From CAZCDS01 sp964497585 (GTDB lineage Bacteria > Desulfobacterota > Desulfomonilia > Desulfomonilales > Desulfomonilaceae): a stretch of 64,000 bases of DNA. A program made the translations under genes and the position numbers. Shown piece by piece: positions 26,691 to 35,041 of this stretch; position 1 is the first letter of the stretch, and each line of letters begins with the position of its first letter. The notes under the pieces were generated by a model. That model saw only the letters and a program-made list of their open reading frames with translations, had not been told where the DNA came from and made no database searches. The stretch covers positions 62,001-126,000 of the forward strand of contig CAZCDS010000006.1 in NCBI GenBank assembly GCA_964497585.1, read 5' to 3'.

Positions 26691-27572
26691 TTACGGACCC
26701 CACGGCCCGACCCAGAGGCTCAGACCTCTTCCGGCACCCAACCTCAGATCGAAACCCGGTACGTTAACACCCACGCTCCCGAGCGGACTGACTCCAACGT
26801 TCACAGGCCCCGCCTTGACTGAGACTCCCCCTTGCGGCGCAATACGGACGCCGTAACCTGGTATTCCATAGTAACGGGCCCCGTACCGCGGATAGGTTCG
26901 GGGTCTTGGCGGCGGTCCGGGATAACGCCGGGGGGTGGGTGGTCGCCTGTAACCATTGGCGCCCGGACGAGGCCAGCCAGGCTCGTAAACCCCACTCGGC
27001 CTCCCGGAGGGGGGCAAGTTCTCCGCTAGCGCGGTTGAGGGCCCCGGTCTCGGGCTCAGCGCGGATGCGATCTGACGCGCGTACACCCAGCCTCGAACCG
27101 GTCTCTCCACCTGGGCCCAATTGTCTTCGCTCCACAGTCCGGTCAGCTTGAGTTTTGATGCTCTTTGCGCGCACCCGACCACAGGATGGTACAGGGAAGG
27201 ACCGCGCCTGATCCTCAGACACATCTCGGGTCTGTCTACGCTTTTGACCGTGCCTTCGCCGCTCCGCGGCCTGAGAGCGTCGATTCTGACCCAGCCCTTG
27301 TCAACGGGGCGCTGGATCTGCATCCATCCCCGGTAGAACTCACGGTAACCCTTGATCTTCGTACCCACAGACAGATTGGTGAGGATTCTCGCATCCGGCG
27401 TCGGTCTCGACCTGACCGCCATGCCCCATTTCCCGTCACCCTTGTCTACAATGGCAGAGACAGGTCCTATGGTTTCCCCCCAGACCTCTTCCTCGACAGC
27501 CTGAGCCGTCGGTACGCCGGCAAGGGACCCGACCGCCAGGCATGCAACCACGAAACGAACTATCACCTTCAT
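26691..27572 (-). CDS. Exported bacterial SH3-domain protein with Pro/Gly/Tyr-rich tail
   Basis: A 293-residue protein. ATG 27572 has GGAGGG upstream and opens a clear signal peptide (MKVIVRFVVACLAVGSLAG...AQA). Two SH3b-like units follow, around residues 35-100 (MAVRSRPTPDARILTNLSVG) and 105-170 (CLRIRRGPSLYHPVVGCA). The C-terminal half is rich in Pro, Gly, Arg and Tyr with repeated RYPGPPPRPRTYPRYG-like sequence and ends in a Gly/Val-rich stretch. SH3b domains often bind cell-wall peptides; no catalytic domain is present. It lies alone, convergent with galE. Confidence 0.7.
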   Translation of the reverse strand: MKVIVRFVVACLAVGSLAGVPTAQAVEEEVWGETIGPVSAIVDKGDGKWGMAVRSRPTPDARILTNLSVGTKIKGYREFYRGWMQIQRPVDKGWVRIDALRPRSGEGTVKSVDRPEMCLRIRRGPSLYHPVVGCAQRASKLKLTGLWSEDNWAQVERPVRGWVYARQIASALSPRPGPSTALAENLPPSGRPSGVYEPGWPRPGANGYRRPPTPRRYPGPPPRPRTYPRYGARYYGIPGYGVRIAPQGGVSVKAGPVNVGVSPLGSVGVNVPGFDLRLGAGRGLSLWVGPWGP

Positions 27573-27888
27573 TATTCCCTCCCCACGGGTCTCCCCGCCC
27601 GAAAACCCATGCAGCACAGTCACCTTTCCGGCGCCCCACCCGAACGGGAAAGAGAGAAAACCATCCTCTCCGGGGGGACGGACAACGGCACAGTCGCTCC
27701 TGATAACGACTAAGGATAGAGCACAGACTGACTCTTTTCAATAAGACGCCCAAATACCGAGAAGGTTCGTGGGAAAACGGCCCGTCGCCGACTCCGCCTC
27801 TCAGCGAGAGGGGAAACTCCAGGGGCACCTTGGTCTGTTTTGCCTGAGGACGCGGGGCTGCCTTGAGTCGGCTTCGACGCCTTGCACG
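27573..27888. other. Spacer between SH3 protein gene and zwf
   Basis: 316 bases, G/C-rich and without a supported gene. It must hold the zwf 3' end and the promoter of the SH3 gene; neither a terminator with a T-tract nor a clear promoter was found. Confidence 0.35.
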
Positions 27889-29445
27889 TCACATTCCCCA
27901 CTGCCGAGGGGGTTCCGGGCCCGATCCCCCTGCCGGGTAGAAGGCCAATCGGCTGGACCGATCGGAGCAGGTCTCGCACTCCTGGAGCAGCGGAGTGAAG
28001 AAGGCCCATGCCTGTTCCACGGCATCCTGGCGCCAGAAGAGCATCTGGTCACCCAGCAGGCAGTCCAGGAGGACCTTCTGGTATGCGTCGAGCGTGGGGC
28101 CAGTGTAATTATGGAGGTAGTTGAAGTCCATCGTGACAGACCTGAGGCAGACCTTGGCGCCCGGATTCTTCGTCTGAAAGGTCATGTCGATCTTCTCGTC
28201 CGGGTAAATGCCGAGAATCAGCTTGTTGGGATGTATGGCTTCCCCGAAAGTTCCCTTGAACATGGAGTGGGGAACCTGTTTGAAATGAATGACGATCTCG
28301 GTCCGCTTTTCTGCGAGCGCCTTGCCCGAAGTCATAAAGAACGGGACGCCCTGCCACCGCCAATTGTCCAGAAAGACCCTCATCGTCGCAAAAGTCGGCG
28401 TGACCGAATCAGGACTGACCCCCGATGTTTCCCGGTACCCGGGCATAACCTCGCCGTTGATGACACCTCTTGCATACTGCCCGAGAACGAGATTCTCCCG
28501 TGAATTGTCCGTATCAAAGGGCCTCAGACAGTGGAACACCTTGACCTTTTCGTCTCGCACAGGGTCCGCCTCGAAGCGTGCGGGGGGTTCCATGGCACTG
28601 AGCGCCAACAATTGCAGCATATGATTCTGAAACATGTCCCTCAGCACGCCCGCTTCCTCATAGTATGCCGCCCTTCTTTCCACTCCCAGCGACTCGATCG
28701 CTCGGATGTATACCCGGTCCACGTACATCCGGTTCCAGAGCGGTTCGAAAATGGTATTGGCAAAGCGAAGGATCATAACGTTCTGAACCGTTTCCTTGGC
28801 AAGGTAGTGGTCGATCCTGAAAATCTGCTGTTCGCTGAACCCTTGGTGCAGCGCGTCGTTAAGCTCGATAGCGGTCTCCAGATCGTTGCCAAAGGGCTTC
28901 TCCACCACGATGCGAGACCATCCCCGGCCCCCGTCGCGTTCATCGGAAAGCCCGGACTTTTCCAGCATGCGGGCAGTGATCTCATACAGGGACGGTGGAA
29001 TGGCGAGGTAGAATATCGTGTCCCAGGCCGTGCCATGATCTTTATCGACGGATTCCAACCTGCGGGCTAAAGCTCTAAAGGAGTCCAGGGAATCATAGTG
29101 CAGACGCTGATAGTGGAGTCTCCGGCCGAATTCGTCCCATCGTGACAGGTCAGATCCGGCCAGCGCATTCCTGATTCTTTCCCGGAATTTGTCGTCGTCG
29201 AGTTCCGAGCGCGCGGCGCCAAGTATGAAAAAGTGCTCGGGCAATCCCCCTGAGAGGAACAAGTCGTAGAGGGCCGGCGCAAGTTTCCTGCTCGTCAGAT
29301 CGCCCGTCGCGCCGAAGATGACAATCCCGCACGGTTCGATTTCGCCGTCGACCACACAGGCTTCGGGAGGGATTTTCAGGTCGGGCGCCTTACTCTTTAT
29401 GATTGTCTCCGTGTATTCGTCTATCTCTTTGAGATCCGGTTTCAT
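27889..29445 (-). CDS. zwf: Glucose-6-phosphate 1-dehydrogenase
   Basis: A 518-residue enzyme that oxidises glucose-6-phosphate to 6-phosphogluconolactone with NADP. IVIFGATGDLTSRKLAPALY is the coenzyme motif and FRIDHYLAKETVQN the active-site signature with the catalytic His-Asp pair. ATG 29445 is preferred, with GAGG 8 bases upstream; GTG 29454 lies three codons earlier. It lies downstream of glk on the same strand and near gnd. No 6-phosphogluconolactonase gene (pgl) is present in the window. Confidence 0.95.
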   Translation of the reverse strand: MKPDLKEIDEYTETIIKSKAPDLKIPPEACVVDGEIEPCGIVIFGATGDLTSRKLAPALYDLFLSGGLPEHFFILGAARSELDDDKFRERIRNALAGSDLSRWDEFGRRLHYQRLHYDSLDSFRALARRLESVDKDHGTAWDTIFYLAIPPSLYEITARMLEKSGLSDERDGGRGWSRIVVEKPFGNDLETAIELNDALHQGFSEQQIFRIDHYLAKETVQNVMILRFANTIFEPLWNRMYVDRVYIRAIESLGVERRAAYYEEAGVLRDMFQNHMLQLLALSAMEPPARFEADPVRDEKVKVFHCLRPFDTDNSRENLVLGQYARGVINGEVMPGYRETSGVSPDSVTPTFATMRVFLDNWRWQGVPFFMTSGKALAEKRTEIVIHFKQVPHSMFKGTFGEAIHPNKLILGIYPDEKIDMTFQTKNPGAKVCLRSVTMDFNYLHNYTGPTLDAYQKVLLDCLLGDQMLFWRQDAVEQAWAFFTPLLQECETCSDRSSRLAFYPAGGSGPEPPRQWGM

Positions 29446-29496
29446 GTCTGCCACCTCGCGTAAGACTCTGCTCTGGAGGGCATTCCGAGACGAGCT

Positions 29497-30495
29497 TCAA
29501 TCTCCGAGCGCGCAGCGTGCCGCCCCCAGCAGAGCGGTCCTGTCGTTGAGAATCACTCTCACAGGGATCTCCCGCATGAGGTCCTCGAACCTTCCCTTTG
29601 CGGTGAAAGCCTCCATGAACACGCCATCCTGGAGTTTGGGCAGGATCTTAGGGGGAACGCCGCCTCCCAGATAGATCCCGCCGGTGGTCAGACCCGTCAG
29701 AGCAAGATTTCCGGCCGTTGCGCCGACGATCGACACGAAGACGTCCAGGGCTTCTACGCACAGAGGATCCTTTTGGGACAGCGCTGCCTCGGTGATCACC
29801 TGCGGAGGGTCTTCCGACTTCATCTTCTGGGTGAGCCACTCGGGCTCTGGGTGACTCCGGTACTTCCTGAGCCATGAATAGATTCGGAGAAGTCCAGGCC
29901 CTGACGCGAGCCGCTCAACACTCACGTGCGTCCACTGTTTGAGGAGGTCAGTCAGGAGGTCCGTTTCCAGCTCGTTCCTCGGCGCAAAATCGACGTGGCC
30001 TCCCTCGGAAGCCATGGGATGCACCCGCCCTTCCTCAACCACTGCCAGCGATATTCCGAGACCGGTACCGGGAGCGACCACTCCGATACTACCCTCCCTT
30101 TTCGGCCGGCCACGGTTAATCGTGGCGAGCTCCGCTTCGGTGAGAAGGGGCACTCCCATGGCCACGGCAGCCAGATCGTTGACGAGCCGCGCCTTTTCCC
30201 ATCCGAATCGCTCTTTCAAGGCGGCTTCCGAGACGATCCACGGGAGATTGGTGGTTCTGCACACGCCCTCCGTCACCGGCCCCGCGATTCCGAAGCAGGC
30301 CGAGGAGAGAGAGACGGAGTGTTTAGTCAAGAACCGGTCTACCAGCTCTTCCAGACCCGATGCGTCTTTGCTCGAATAGGACTCGAGTACGTGAAGTTCA
30401 GGTCGAGTCTCACCGCGTATAAAGAGACCGAGATTCGTTTTCGTGCCACCGATATCACCAGCCAGCACGAGAGTCATTCCGCCGTAATCTTCCAT
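29497..30495 (-). CDS. glk: Glucokinase
   Basis: A 332-residue ATP-dependent glucokinase of the Glk/ROK-related class. The phosphate-binding motif is LAGDIGGTKTNLGLF near the N-terminus, with LVNDLAAVAMGV, the LGISLAVVEEG region and the catalytic/structural GGHVDFAPRNELETDL. It supplies glucose-6-phosphate to zwf just downstream. ATG 30477 (MTLVLAGDIGG) is an equally likely start; neither has a strong ribosome-binding site. The order glk-zwf forms a compact unit with 51 bases between them. Confidence 0.9.
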   Translation of the reverse strand: MEDYGGMTLVLAGDIGGTKTNLGLFIRGETRPELHVLESYSSKDASGLEELVDRFLTKHSVSLSSACFGIAGPVTEGVCRTTNLPWIVSEAALKERFGWEKARLVNDLAAVAMGVPLLTEAELATINRGRPKREGSIGVVAPGTGLGISLAVVEEGRVHPMASEGGHVDFAPRNELETDLLTDLLKQWTHVSVERLASGPGLLRIYSWLRKYRSHPEPEWLTQKMKSEDPPQVITEAALSQKDPLCVEALDVFVSIVGATAGNLALTGLTTGGIYLGGGVPPKILPKLQDGVFMEAFTAKGRFEDLMREIPVRVILNDRTALLGAARCALGD

Positions 30496-30535
30496 GGTTC
30501 CGTCTCGACGCAGGGGCGTTGGATCGGCCCGGCGA

Positions 30536-31195
30536 TCAGCTCTTTATCGTCTTCGCGGTCACCTTGTACACGTATTTCACCCAATCGTAGCCGTAGTAGC
30601 CTTCGGCTACGAGCCTCAACGGAAACCCGTGCTTCACCGGCAGCCGCTTTCCATTGACCTGATATGCAAGGAAGACCTCGTCTGACTGCACGTCTTTGAG
30701 CGGCACACCGAGGGCCTTCTCGTAGTTGCCCTCCGGCCCGAACAAGGTAACGTGATTGACGCCTGCCTTAGCCCCTGCCCTCTTGAAGAGCTCCTTGACC
30801 GAAACGCCCTTCCAGAGCCCGTTGTTGACGAATACACCGGGACAGATCATGAGGACCTTCCTCTCCACGGAGGGCATTTCAGTGACTTCCGAATAGGTCA
30901 GGCTCAGCTTCTCGGAGACGTCACCGTCGACGATCAGGCGCCAGGTTTCGAGGTTCACCTGGTAGTCGTCGAGCCCCATGGTCCCGAAATCTTTGAGCGG
31001 AGTGATCTCCAGGTTCCGGCCGTCCACGTCCTTCGGGTGCTTGTCGACGAGATCCTCCCGCTTCGTGCCCTTGGGGATGACGGTCTTTCCCTTGGTCGAG
31101 GCGGCGGGTGACGGTCGCGGGAAGAGCCTCTCAACAACCCCGAAGCCGAGTAACCCGGTAAGAATTCGCTTCATGAAATCCCTTCGTGACGCCAT
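30536..31195 (-). CDS. Tat-exported molybdopterin oxidoreductase, sulfite-oxidase fold
   Basis: A 219-residue protein with a twin-arginine signal MASRRDFMKRILTGLLGFG. The mature part is the SUOX molybdopterin domain: WRLIVDGDVSEKLSLTYSEV, then Cys118 in VLMICPGVF as the likely Mo ligand, and the closing GFPLRLVAEGYYGYDWVKYV. Related to the MsrP/YedY catalytic subunit, but the substrate is unknown. It lies in the same orientation between gnd and glk, 40 bases from the latter. A membrane haem partner such as MsrQ is not adjacent. Confidence 0.82.
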   Translation of the reverse strand: MASRRDFMKRILTGLLGFGVVERLFPRPSPAASTKGKTVIPKGTKREDLVDKHPKDVDGRNLEITPLKDFGTMGLDDYQVNLETWRLIVDGDVSEKLSLTYSEVTEMPSVERKVLMICPGVFVNNGLWKGVSVKELFKRAGAKAGVNHVTLFGPEGNYEKALGVPLKDVQSDEVFLAYQVNGKRLPVKHGFPLRLVAEGYYGYDWVKYVYKVTAKTIKS

Positions 31196-31291
31196 GACCA
31201 GCCTCCTTCCCCTGTGGACGGCCGGAATACACGATCGTGTTCGAGCTGCACGTTATACCGGCTCGAATCAATCGTGGAGGTCGACATCAGT

Positions 31292-32206
31292 TCAGCCTTC
31301 TTCGTCAGCCTTCACGACCGGGTGGCCACCGAACTCCCGCCTGAGGGCTGCCAGAACCCGGTTGCCAAAAGAATCTTCCTCACGAGACATGAACCTGGCG
31401 AACAGCGACGAAGCAATTACCGGCGCGGGGACTGCCAAGTCCACCGCCTGTTGAACCGTCCAGCGGCCTTCGCCCGAATCCTGCACAAATCCCTTGATAT
31501 CCGAGAGCTTTGCATCTTTTGCAAAGGCCGCTTCGGCCAACTCGAGGAGCCAGGACCGGATCACGCTCCCCTGGTTCCAGAGATGCGCAACCTGGCTATA
31601 GTCCAGCGATTCTGCATAGGAAGACTTCTCAAGAATATCGAACCCTTCAGCGTACGCCTGCATCATGCCGTATTCGATCCCGTTGTGAACCATCTTGACG
31701 AAGTGGCCCGATCCCGTAGGCCCGCAGTAGAGATACCCTTCGGGCGGCGCGAGCGTCTTGAAAATCGGCTCCACGAATTCGTACGTCTCGCGATCCCCGC
31801 CGATCATCGTGCAGTACCCAATCTTGAGCCCCCAGATTCCACCGCTCACCCCTGCGTCCAGGTACCGAAGGTTCATGCGGGCAAGGTCCGCGTGTCTCCG
31901 GATATCGTCTTTGTAGTAGGAGTTGCCGCCCTCGACGATGATATCTCCCGGTGCGAGGATCTCTTTGACCTTGTCCACGTGCTCGTCGACGATGGGACCT
32001 GCGGGAAGCATCAGCCACACCACTCGCGGCGGCTCCAGCTTGTCCGCCAACTCGGAGATAGAATATGCTCCCGTAGCCCCTTCCCCAACGATCCGGTCGG
32101 TTTTCTCCCGAGTGCGGTTGTACGCGACCACCTCGTGGCCTCCCTGGAGAAGCCTCCGTGCCATGTTCATGCCCATGCGACCCAGCCCGACCATTGCCAG
32201 TTTCAT
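31292..32206 (-). CDS. gnd: 6-phosphogluconate dehydrogenase, decarboxylating, short form
   Basis: A 304-residue dehydrogenase. GLGRMGMNMARRL binds the coenzyme; LDAGVSGGIWGLKIGYCTMIGG and HFVKMVHNGIEYGMMQAYAEGF hold the substrate-binding and catalytic Lys/Asn residues. It lacks the long C-terminal extension of E. coli Gnd, as do the short GndA/YqeC-type enzymes, which often prefer NAD. It converts 6-phosphogluconate to ribulose-5-phosphate. It heads a same-strand block with the sulfite-oxidase-fold protein, glk and zwf. Confidence 0.93.
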   Translation of the reverse strand: MKLAMVGLGRMGMNMARRLLQGGHEVVAYNRTREKTDRIVGEGATGAYSISELADKLEPPRVVWLMLPAGPIVDEHVDKVKEILAPGDIIVEGGNSYYKDDIRRHADLARMNLRYLDAGVSGGIWGLKIGYCTMIGGDRETYEFVEPIFKTLAPPEGYLYCGPTGSGHFVKMVHNGIEYGMMQAYAEGFDILEKSSYAESLDYSQVAHLWNQGSVIRSWLLELAEAAFAKDAKLSDIKGFVQDSGEGRWTVQQAVDLAVPAPVIASSLFARFMSREEDSFGNRVLAALRREFGGHPVVKADEEG

Positions 32207-32583
32207 TTTTCCCCCTCAATCTTGTTCCGTTGGTGCCTCGTCGGCATTGTCGTAATTGCTTGTGAGTTCACAAGTAATTTTGCAACTCACGAGAGTATTG
32301 TAAAGACGCGGATCTCTTCCGGTACACGCGGGATTCAATTCCCCCAAGTCCATGACTGATAGGATTCATTGGGTACCGCTGACCGCGCTTCGGCATAGCT
32401 AGTGTTTGGCCGAGGTCTCATTCCGTCAATTCTTCCGAATCTCAATAGCGTCTGAACTCATTATGAATACCGCGATCGACTCTCGAATATCAACAGTACG
32501 GCTCCTCTTGGCCGCGGAAAATGGGACGGCACGGAACTTTTCGGCCTTGACACCGCACTACGTAGGTGAGAGAATAATATGAT
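32207..32583. other. Spacer between gnd and tRNA-Leu
   Basis: 377 bases without a gene. It holds the gnd promoter region on the minus strand, locally AT-rich at 32260-32300, and the tRNA promoter at its right end. Confidence 0.45.
32547..32575 (+). promoter_or_regulatory. Promoter of tRNA-Leu
   Basis: A perfect TTGACA (32547-32552) is followed after 17 bases by GAGAAT (32570-32575, 4 of 6 matches). Transcription would begin 6-8 bases later, almost at the first base of the mature tRNA. Confidence 0.65.
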
Positions 32584-32670
32584 GCCGAAGTGGCGGAATT
32601 GGTAGACGCGCCAGGTTCAGGGTCTGGTGGGCGTAAGCCTGTAGGAGTTCGAGTCTCCTCTTCGGCACCA
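32584..32670 (+). tRNA. tRNA-Leu (anticodon CAG)
   Basis: An 87-base class II tRNA. The acceptor stem GCCGAAG (32584-32590) pairs with CTTCGGC (32660-32666), followed by A and an encoded CCA. The anticodon stem CCAGG/TCTGG encloses loop TTCAGGG, which gives anticodon CAG for CUG codons. A long variable arm and the TTCGAGT T-loop are present. Confidence 0.95.
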
Positions 32671-32713
32671 TTCCGATCGCATCGCGCAACCCGGGAGAGT
32701 AATTCCGGGTTTC

Positions 32714-33484
32714 TTATTTCCGCCCAAGCCGCTTCAACCGCTCCCGGGATCGCCGATAGCTCTCCAGACAATCGAGCAAATCCTTTTCGCTAAAAACCTC
32801 AAAGGTGAGGACTCCCTGAAAACGTTCGGTCAGGAGGCCCAATACCGGGTCAATGGAGCTCTCCGCCATGACCGAAAGCCCCACGTGATCTCGTGAACCC
32901 ACCCCGTGAAGGTGAACCACTTTGGTTCTCGGAAGCAGCTTCTCCAGGTACGGCAAGGGGTTGCGTTTCTGCTTCCAAAGGTGGCCTATGTCCACACAGC
33001 ATGCGACCGGCAGCTCGTCGAGGACGTCTTCAGGGCTCACCGCTACGGGCCCCTCAAGATTCTCCACGCAGAGACGTCCCAGGCCGCCCGCTTCTCTTCC
33101 CAGGGCTTCCAGGCTTTTCAAAGAATTCCGTACCGCCTTTTTCCGATCCCATGGCGCCTGGTCAGCCCCACCTTCCAGGTGCACCACGAAAGCGTACGGT
33201 TCAAGACCGACGGTGGCCTCCACCACCCGGCAGGCCCTCTGTCGTGATCCGTCGCTGCCGTCATCGGCCAATCTCAGATCCAGCGGCAAGTGGACCGTGT
33301 ACGTCATCCCGTGATCCGACGCGATTTTCTTCAGTTCCGAGATCGTGTCACGGTCTGCCAAGCTGTTCAGCTCTTCATTGTACTCGAAGATGACCAGCTC
33401 AACATCTTCCACCTTGCCGGCGAGCTTGTTCACGTTGGGCAAGACGTCGTCACGATATATGTACGAAGTTGTGCCCAGCCTCAT
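32714..33484 (-). CDS. cbiR: CbiR-like cobamide-remodelling phosphodiesterase (AP endonuclease 2 fold)
   Basis: A 256-residue TIM-barrel protein of the AP endonuclease family 2/xylose isomerase-like group. It begins MRLGTTSYIYRDDVLPNV, as I recall for CbiR, and has metal-ligand candidates in YTVHLPLDL, CVENLEG, CCVDIGHL and VVHLHGVGS. CbiR removes the lower ligand part of imported cobamides so that a new base can be attached. It starts 4 bases after the cobS stop. The neighbourhood is the main support; a general sugar isomerase is the alternative. Start ATG 33484 is chosen to avoid a long overlap with cobS. Confidence 0.72.
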   Translation of the reverse strand: MRLGTTSYIYRDDVLPNVNKLAGKVEDVELVIFEYNEELNSLADRDTISELKKIASDHGMTYTVHLPLDLRLADDGSDGSRQRACRVVEATVGLEPYAFVVHLEGGADQAPWDRKKAVRNSLKSLEALGREAGGLGRLCVENLEGPVAVSPEDVLDELPVACCVDIGHLWKQKRNPLPYLEKLLPRTKVVHLHGVGSRDHVGLSVMAESSIDPVLGLLTERFQGVLTFEVFSEKDLLDCLESYRRSRERLKRLGRK

Positions 33485-33488
33485 GGTT

Positions 33489-34214
33489 TCACCAGTGCAA
33501 GGTTCCGATAAGGAGCACCACGGTTTCAGAGACCTCACACGAGGCTCCGATTACGTCGCCGTTTATTGCATTGAGCCGTGACTCGGCCAGCCTTCGGAAG
33601 CCCATCGTGACGAAGTAGGCCGCTGCTACTGCCAGGATTCCGGTCCAGCCCCAGATTACCGCAGGAAGGAGTCCTAGCAGCGCCGCCCATGTGACGGATC
33701 GTTGGTCCAGGCCCGAAATGAACTGGGCCGCCATACCGCTTCCTCGATGCGTCGCGTTGTAAGCCGCCAGTACCATGGTGCCTCGACCGATCACTGGCGC
33801 AAGGAAGAGCATTCCCGGACCCAGCGCTCCCGATCCGACAGCCAGGATCTTGATCGAAACCAGGAGGAAAAGTCCCAGCGCACCAAAAGTCCCTAACCGG
33901 GAATCCTTCAGGATCTCCTGCCTTTGTTCCGGGCTCACCGACGCGGGGAGTGCGTCACAGCAGTCAGTCCACCCGTCGAGGTGCAGGCCTCCTGTCACCA
34001 CTACCCAGAGGACGACCACGAGGACTCCCGACACGAGGGAAGGAAGGAATCCTCCGAGAATCCCATGAGCTATAACCAGAATCAGCCCGATGGCGGCCCC
34101 GACCACAGGAAAAGCCCACGCGGCTCTCCCGACTTCGTCCAGCGTCGGTTCGGGATCAACCCGCACCCGAAAGACAGTGAGAAACTGAAAAGCGATCTCA
34201 AATGATCTCAGCAT
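33489..34214 (-). CDS. cobS: Adenosylcobinamide-GDP ribazoletransferase (cobalamin synthase)
   Basis: A 241-residue inner-membrane enzyme that joins adenosylcobinamide-GDP and alpha-ribazole in the last steps of B12 synthesis. The signature GGLHLDGWTDCCDAL and later ILKDSRLGTFGALGL are diagnostic, and about six membrane segments are visible. ATG 34214 has GGGGAGGG upstream. It is followed directly by the CbiR-like gene, so newly remodelled cobinamide may be re-joined here. No cobalamin riboswitch was found upstream. Confidence 0.93.
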   Translation of the reverse strand: MLRSFEIAFQFLTVFRVRVDPEPTLDEVGRAAWAFPVVGAAIGLILVIAHGILGGFLPSLVSGVLVVVLWVVVTGGLHLDGWTDCCDALPASVSPEQRQEILKDSRLGTFGALGLFLLVSIKILAVGSGALGPGMLFLAPVIGRGTMVLAAYNATHRGSGMAAQFISGLDQRSVTWAALLGLLPAVIWGWTGILAVAAAYFVTMGFRRLAESRLNAINGDVIGASCEVSETVVLLIGTLHW

Positions 34215-34587
34215 TTGCCCTCCCCACACCATTGCCGTGCCGATCAGAACGGGAACAGTATGGCATTTCCGCTTTCCGAATGCAAAAGGACCTCACGACG
34301 GGGGTTGGTGAGAATACACCGGTTCGGGATTTTCGCAACCCCTTCTGCTTAAGACTGGGAACGAGCATAGCGAGAGTCTGGGAGCAGGAGAGGAGATCTA
34401 ACTCCCTGTCCTCTTCGTGTCTTGGTGTCTTCATGGTGGAAATTCCGGTCTTCTTTGCAGCCCAAGTGCTTGGTTTCCTGACGGCGATGGCATCCCGCTC
34501 AAGGATTATCAGCACCCGATGCTCGATTGACCGCGAGGGGGCGGAACTGTTACAGTTGTGGCAGCTCTCTAGGCAAGGAGAATTACT
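34215..34587. other. Divergent spacer between cobS and the Rieske gene
   Basis: 373 bases. A candidate promoter for the Rieske gene is TTGACC (34527-34532), 17 bases, TTACAG (34550-34555). The minus strand before cobS was checked for the B12-box consensus of cobalamin riboswitches and none was found. No gene is supported. Confidence 0.4.
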
Positions 34588-35019
34588 ATGTCTTATGACT
34601 GCTCAAGGGGGCGGCGTTCGTTTCTCAAGCTGATTTTCGGACTGGTGGCCGGATTGGGAGCCGTCTGTATAGACGCAGTTAACATGATGGCTCGTTCCCG
34701 CCGTTTCAAGAGGGCCGCACGCGCGGAGATCCCCGCAGCATCTGTCAAGAAGATCAAACCGGGCACTGCGGTTCATTTCCCCGGAGCCCGAGCATGGATT
34801 ACCATCGACAGAGACGGAAAACCGGTGGCCTTCGACGAGAGGTGCCCTCACAGGCGCTGCAAATTCGAATGGATTGCGGCCAGTAAGGGCTTCGAGTGCC
34901 CCTGCCACGGGAGCAAGTTCAGCTCCGACGGGAACGTCATCCAAGGCCCCGCGCCTAGGCCGCTCACCAGCCTCAAGATAGAAACGGTCGGCGACGGCAA
35001 CCTCCGGCTCCTGGATTGA
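34588..35019 (+). CDS. Tat-exported Rieske [2Fe-2S] protein
   Basis: A 143-residue protein with a twin-arginine signal (RRSFLKLIFGLVAGLGAV). The Rieske cluster ligands are Cys86 and His88 in CPHRRC and Cys104 and His107 in CPCHGSKF; Cys91 and Cys106 would form the disulfide, as in high-potential Rieske proteins. Arg replaces the usual Leu-Gly next to the first motif. A 22-base gap separates it from a methyltransferase. A Rieske protein normally works with cytochrome b; the only such domain here is 13 kb away at 21281. Confidence 0.85.
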   Translation: MSYDCSRGRRSFLKLIFGLVAGLGAVCIDAVNMMARSRRFKRAARAEIPAASVKKIKPGTAVHFPGARAWITIDRDGKPVAFDERCPHRRCKFEWIAASKGFECPCHGSKFSSDGNVIQGPAPRPLTSLKIETVGDGNLRLLD

Positions 35020-35041
35020 CGCTCCGGGTAGACTCCGCAGC

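Noticed and set aside
31214..32359. 381-codon plus-strand reading frame opposite gnd
   Set aside because: It is antisense to a clear gnd gene with all family motifs and has no similarity of its own.
32584..32670. tRNA-Leu as an integration site
   Set aside because: No integrase gene and no downstream copy of the tRNA 3' end were seen; both neighbours look like core genes.
34215..34587. Cobalamin riboswitch upstream of cobS
   Set aside because: Neither strand carries the B12-box consensus or the conserved core strings at the right order.
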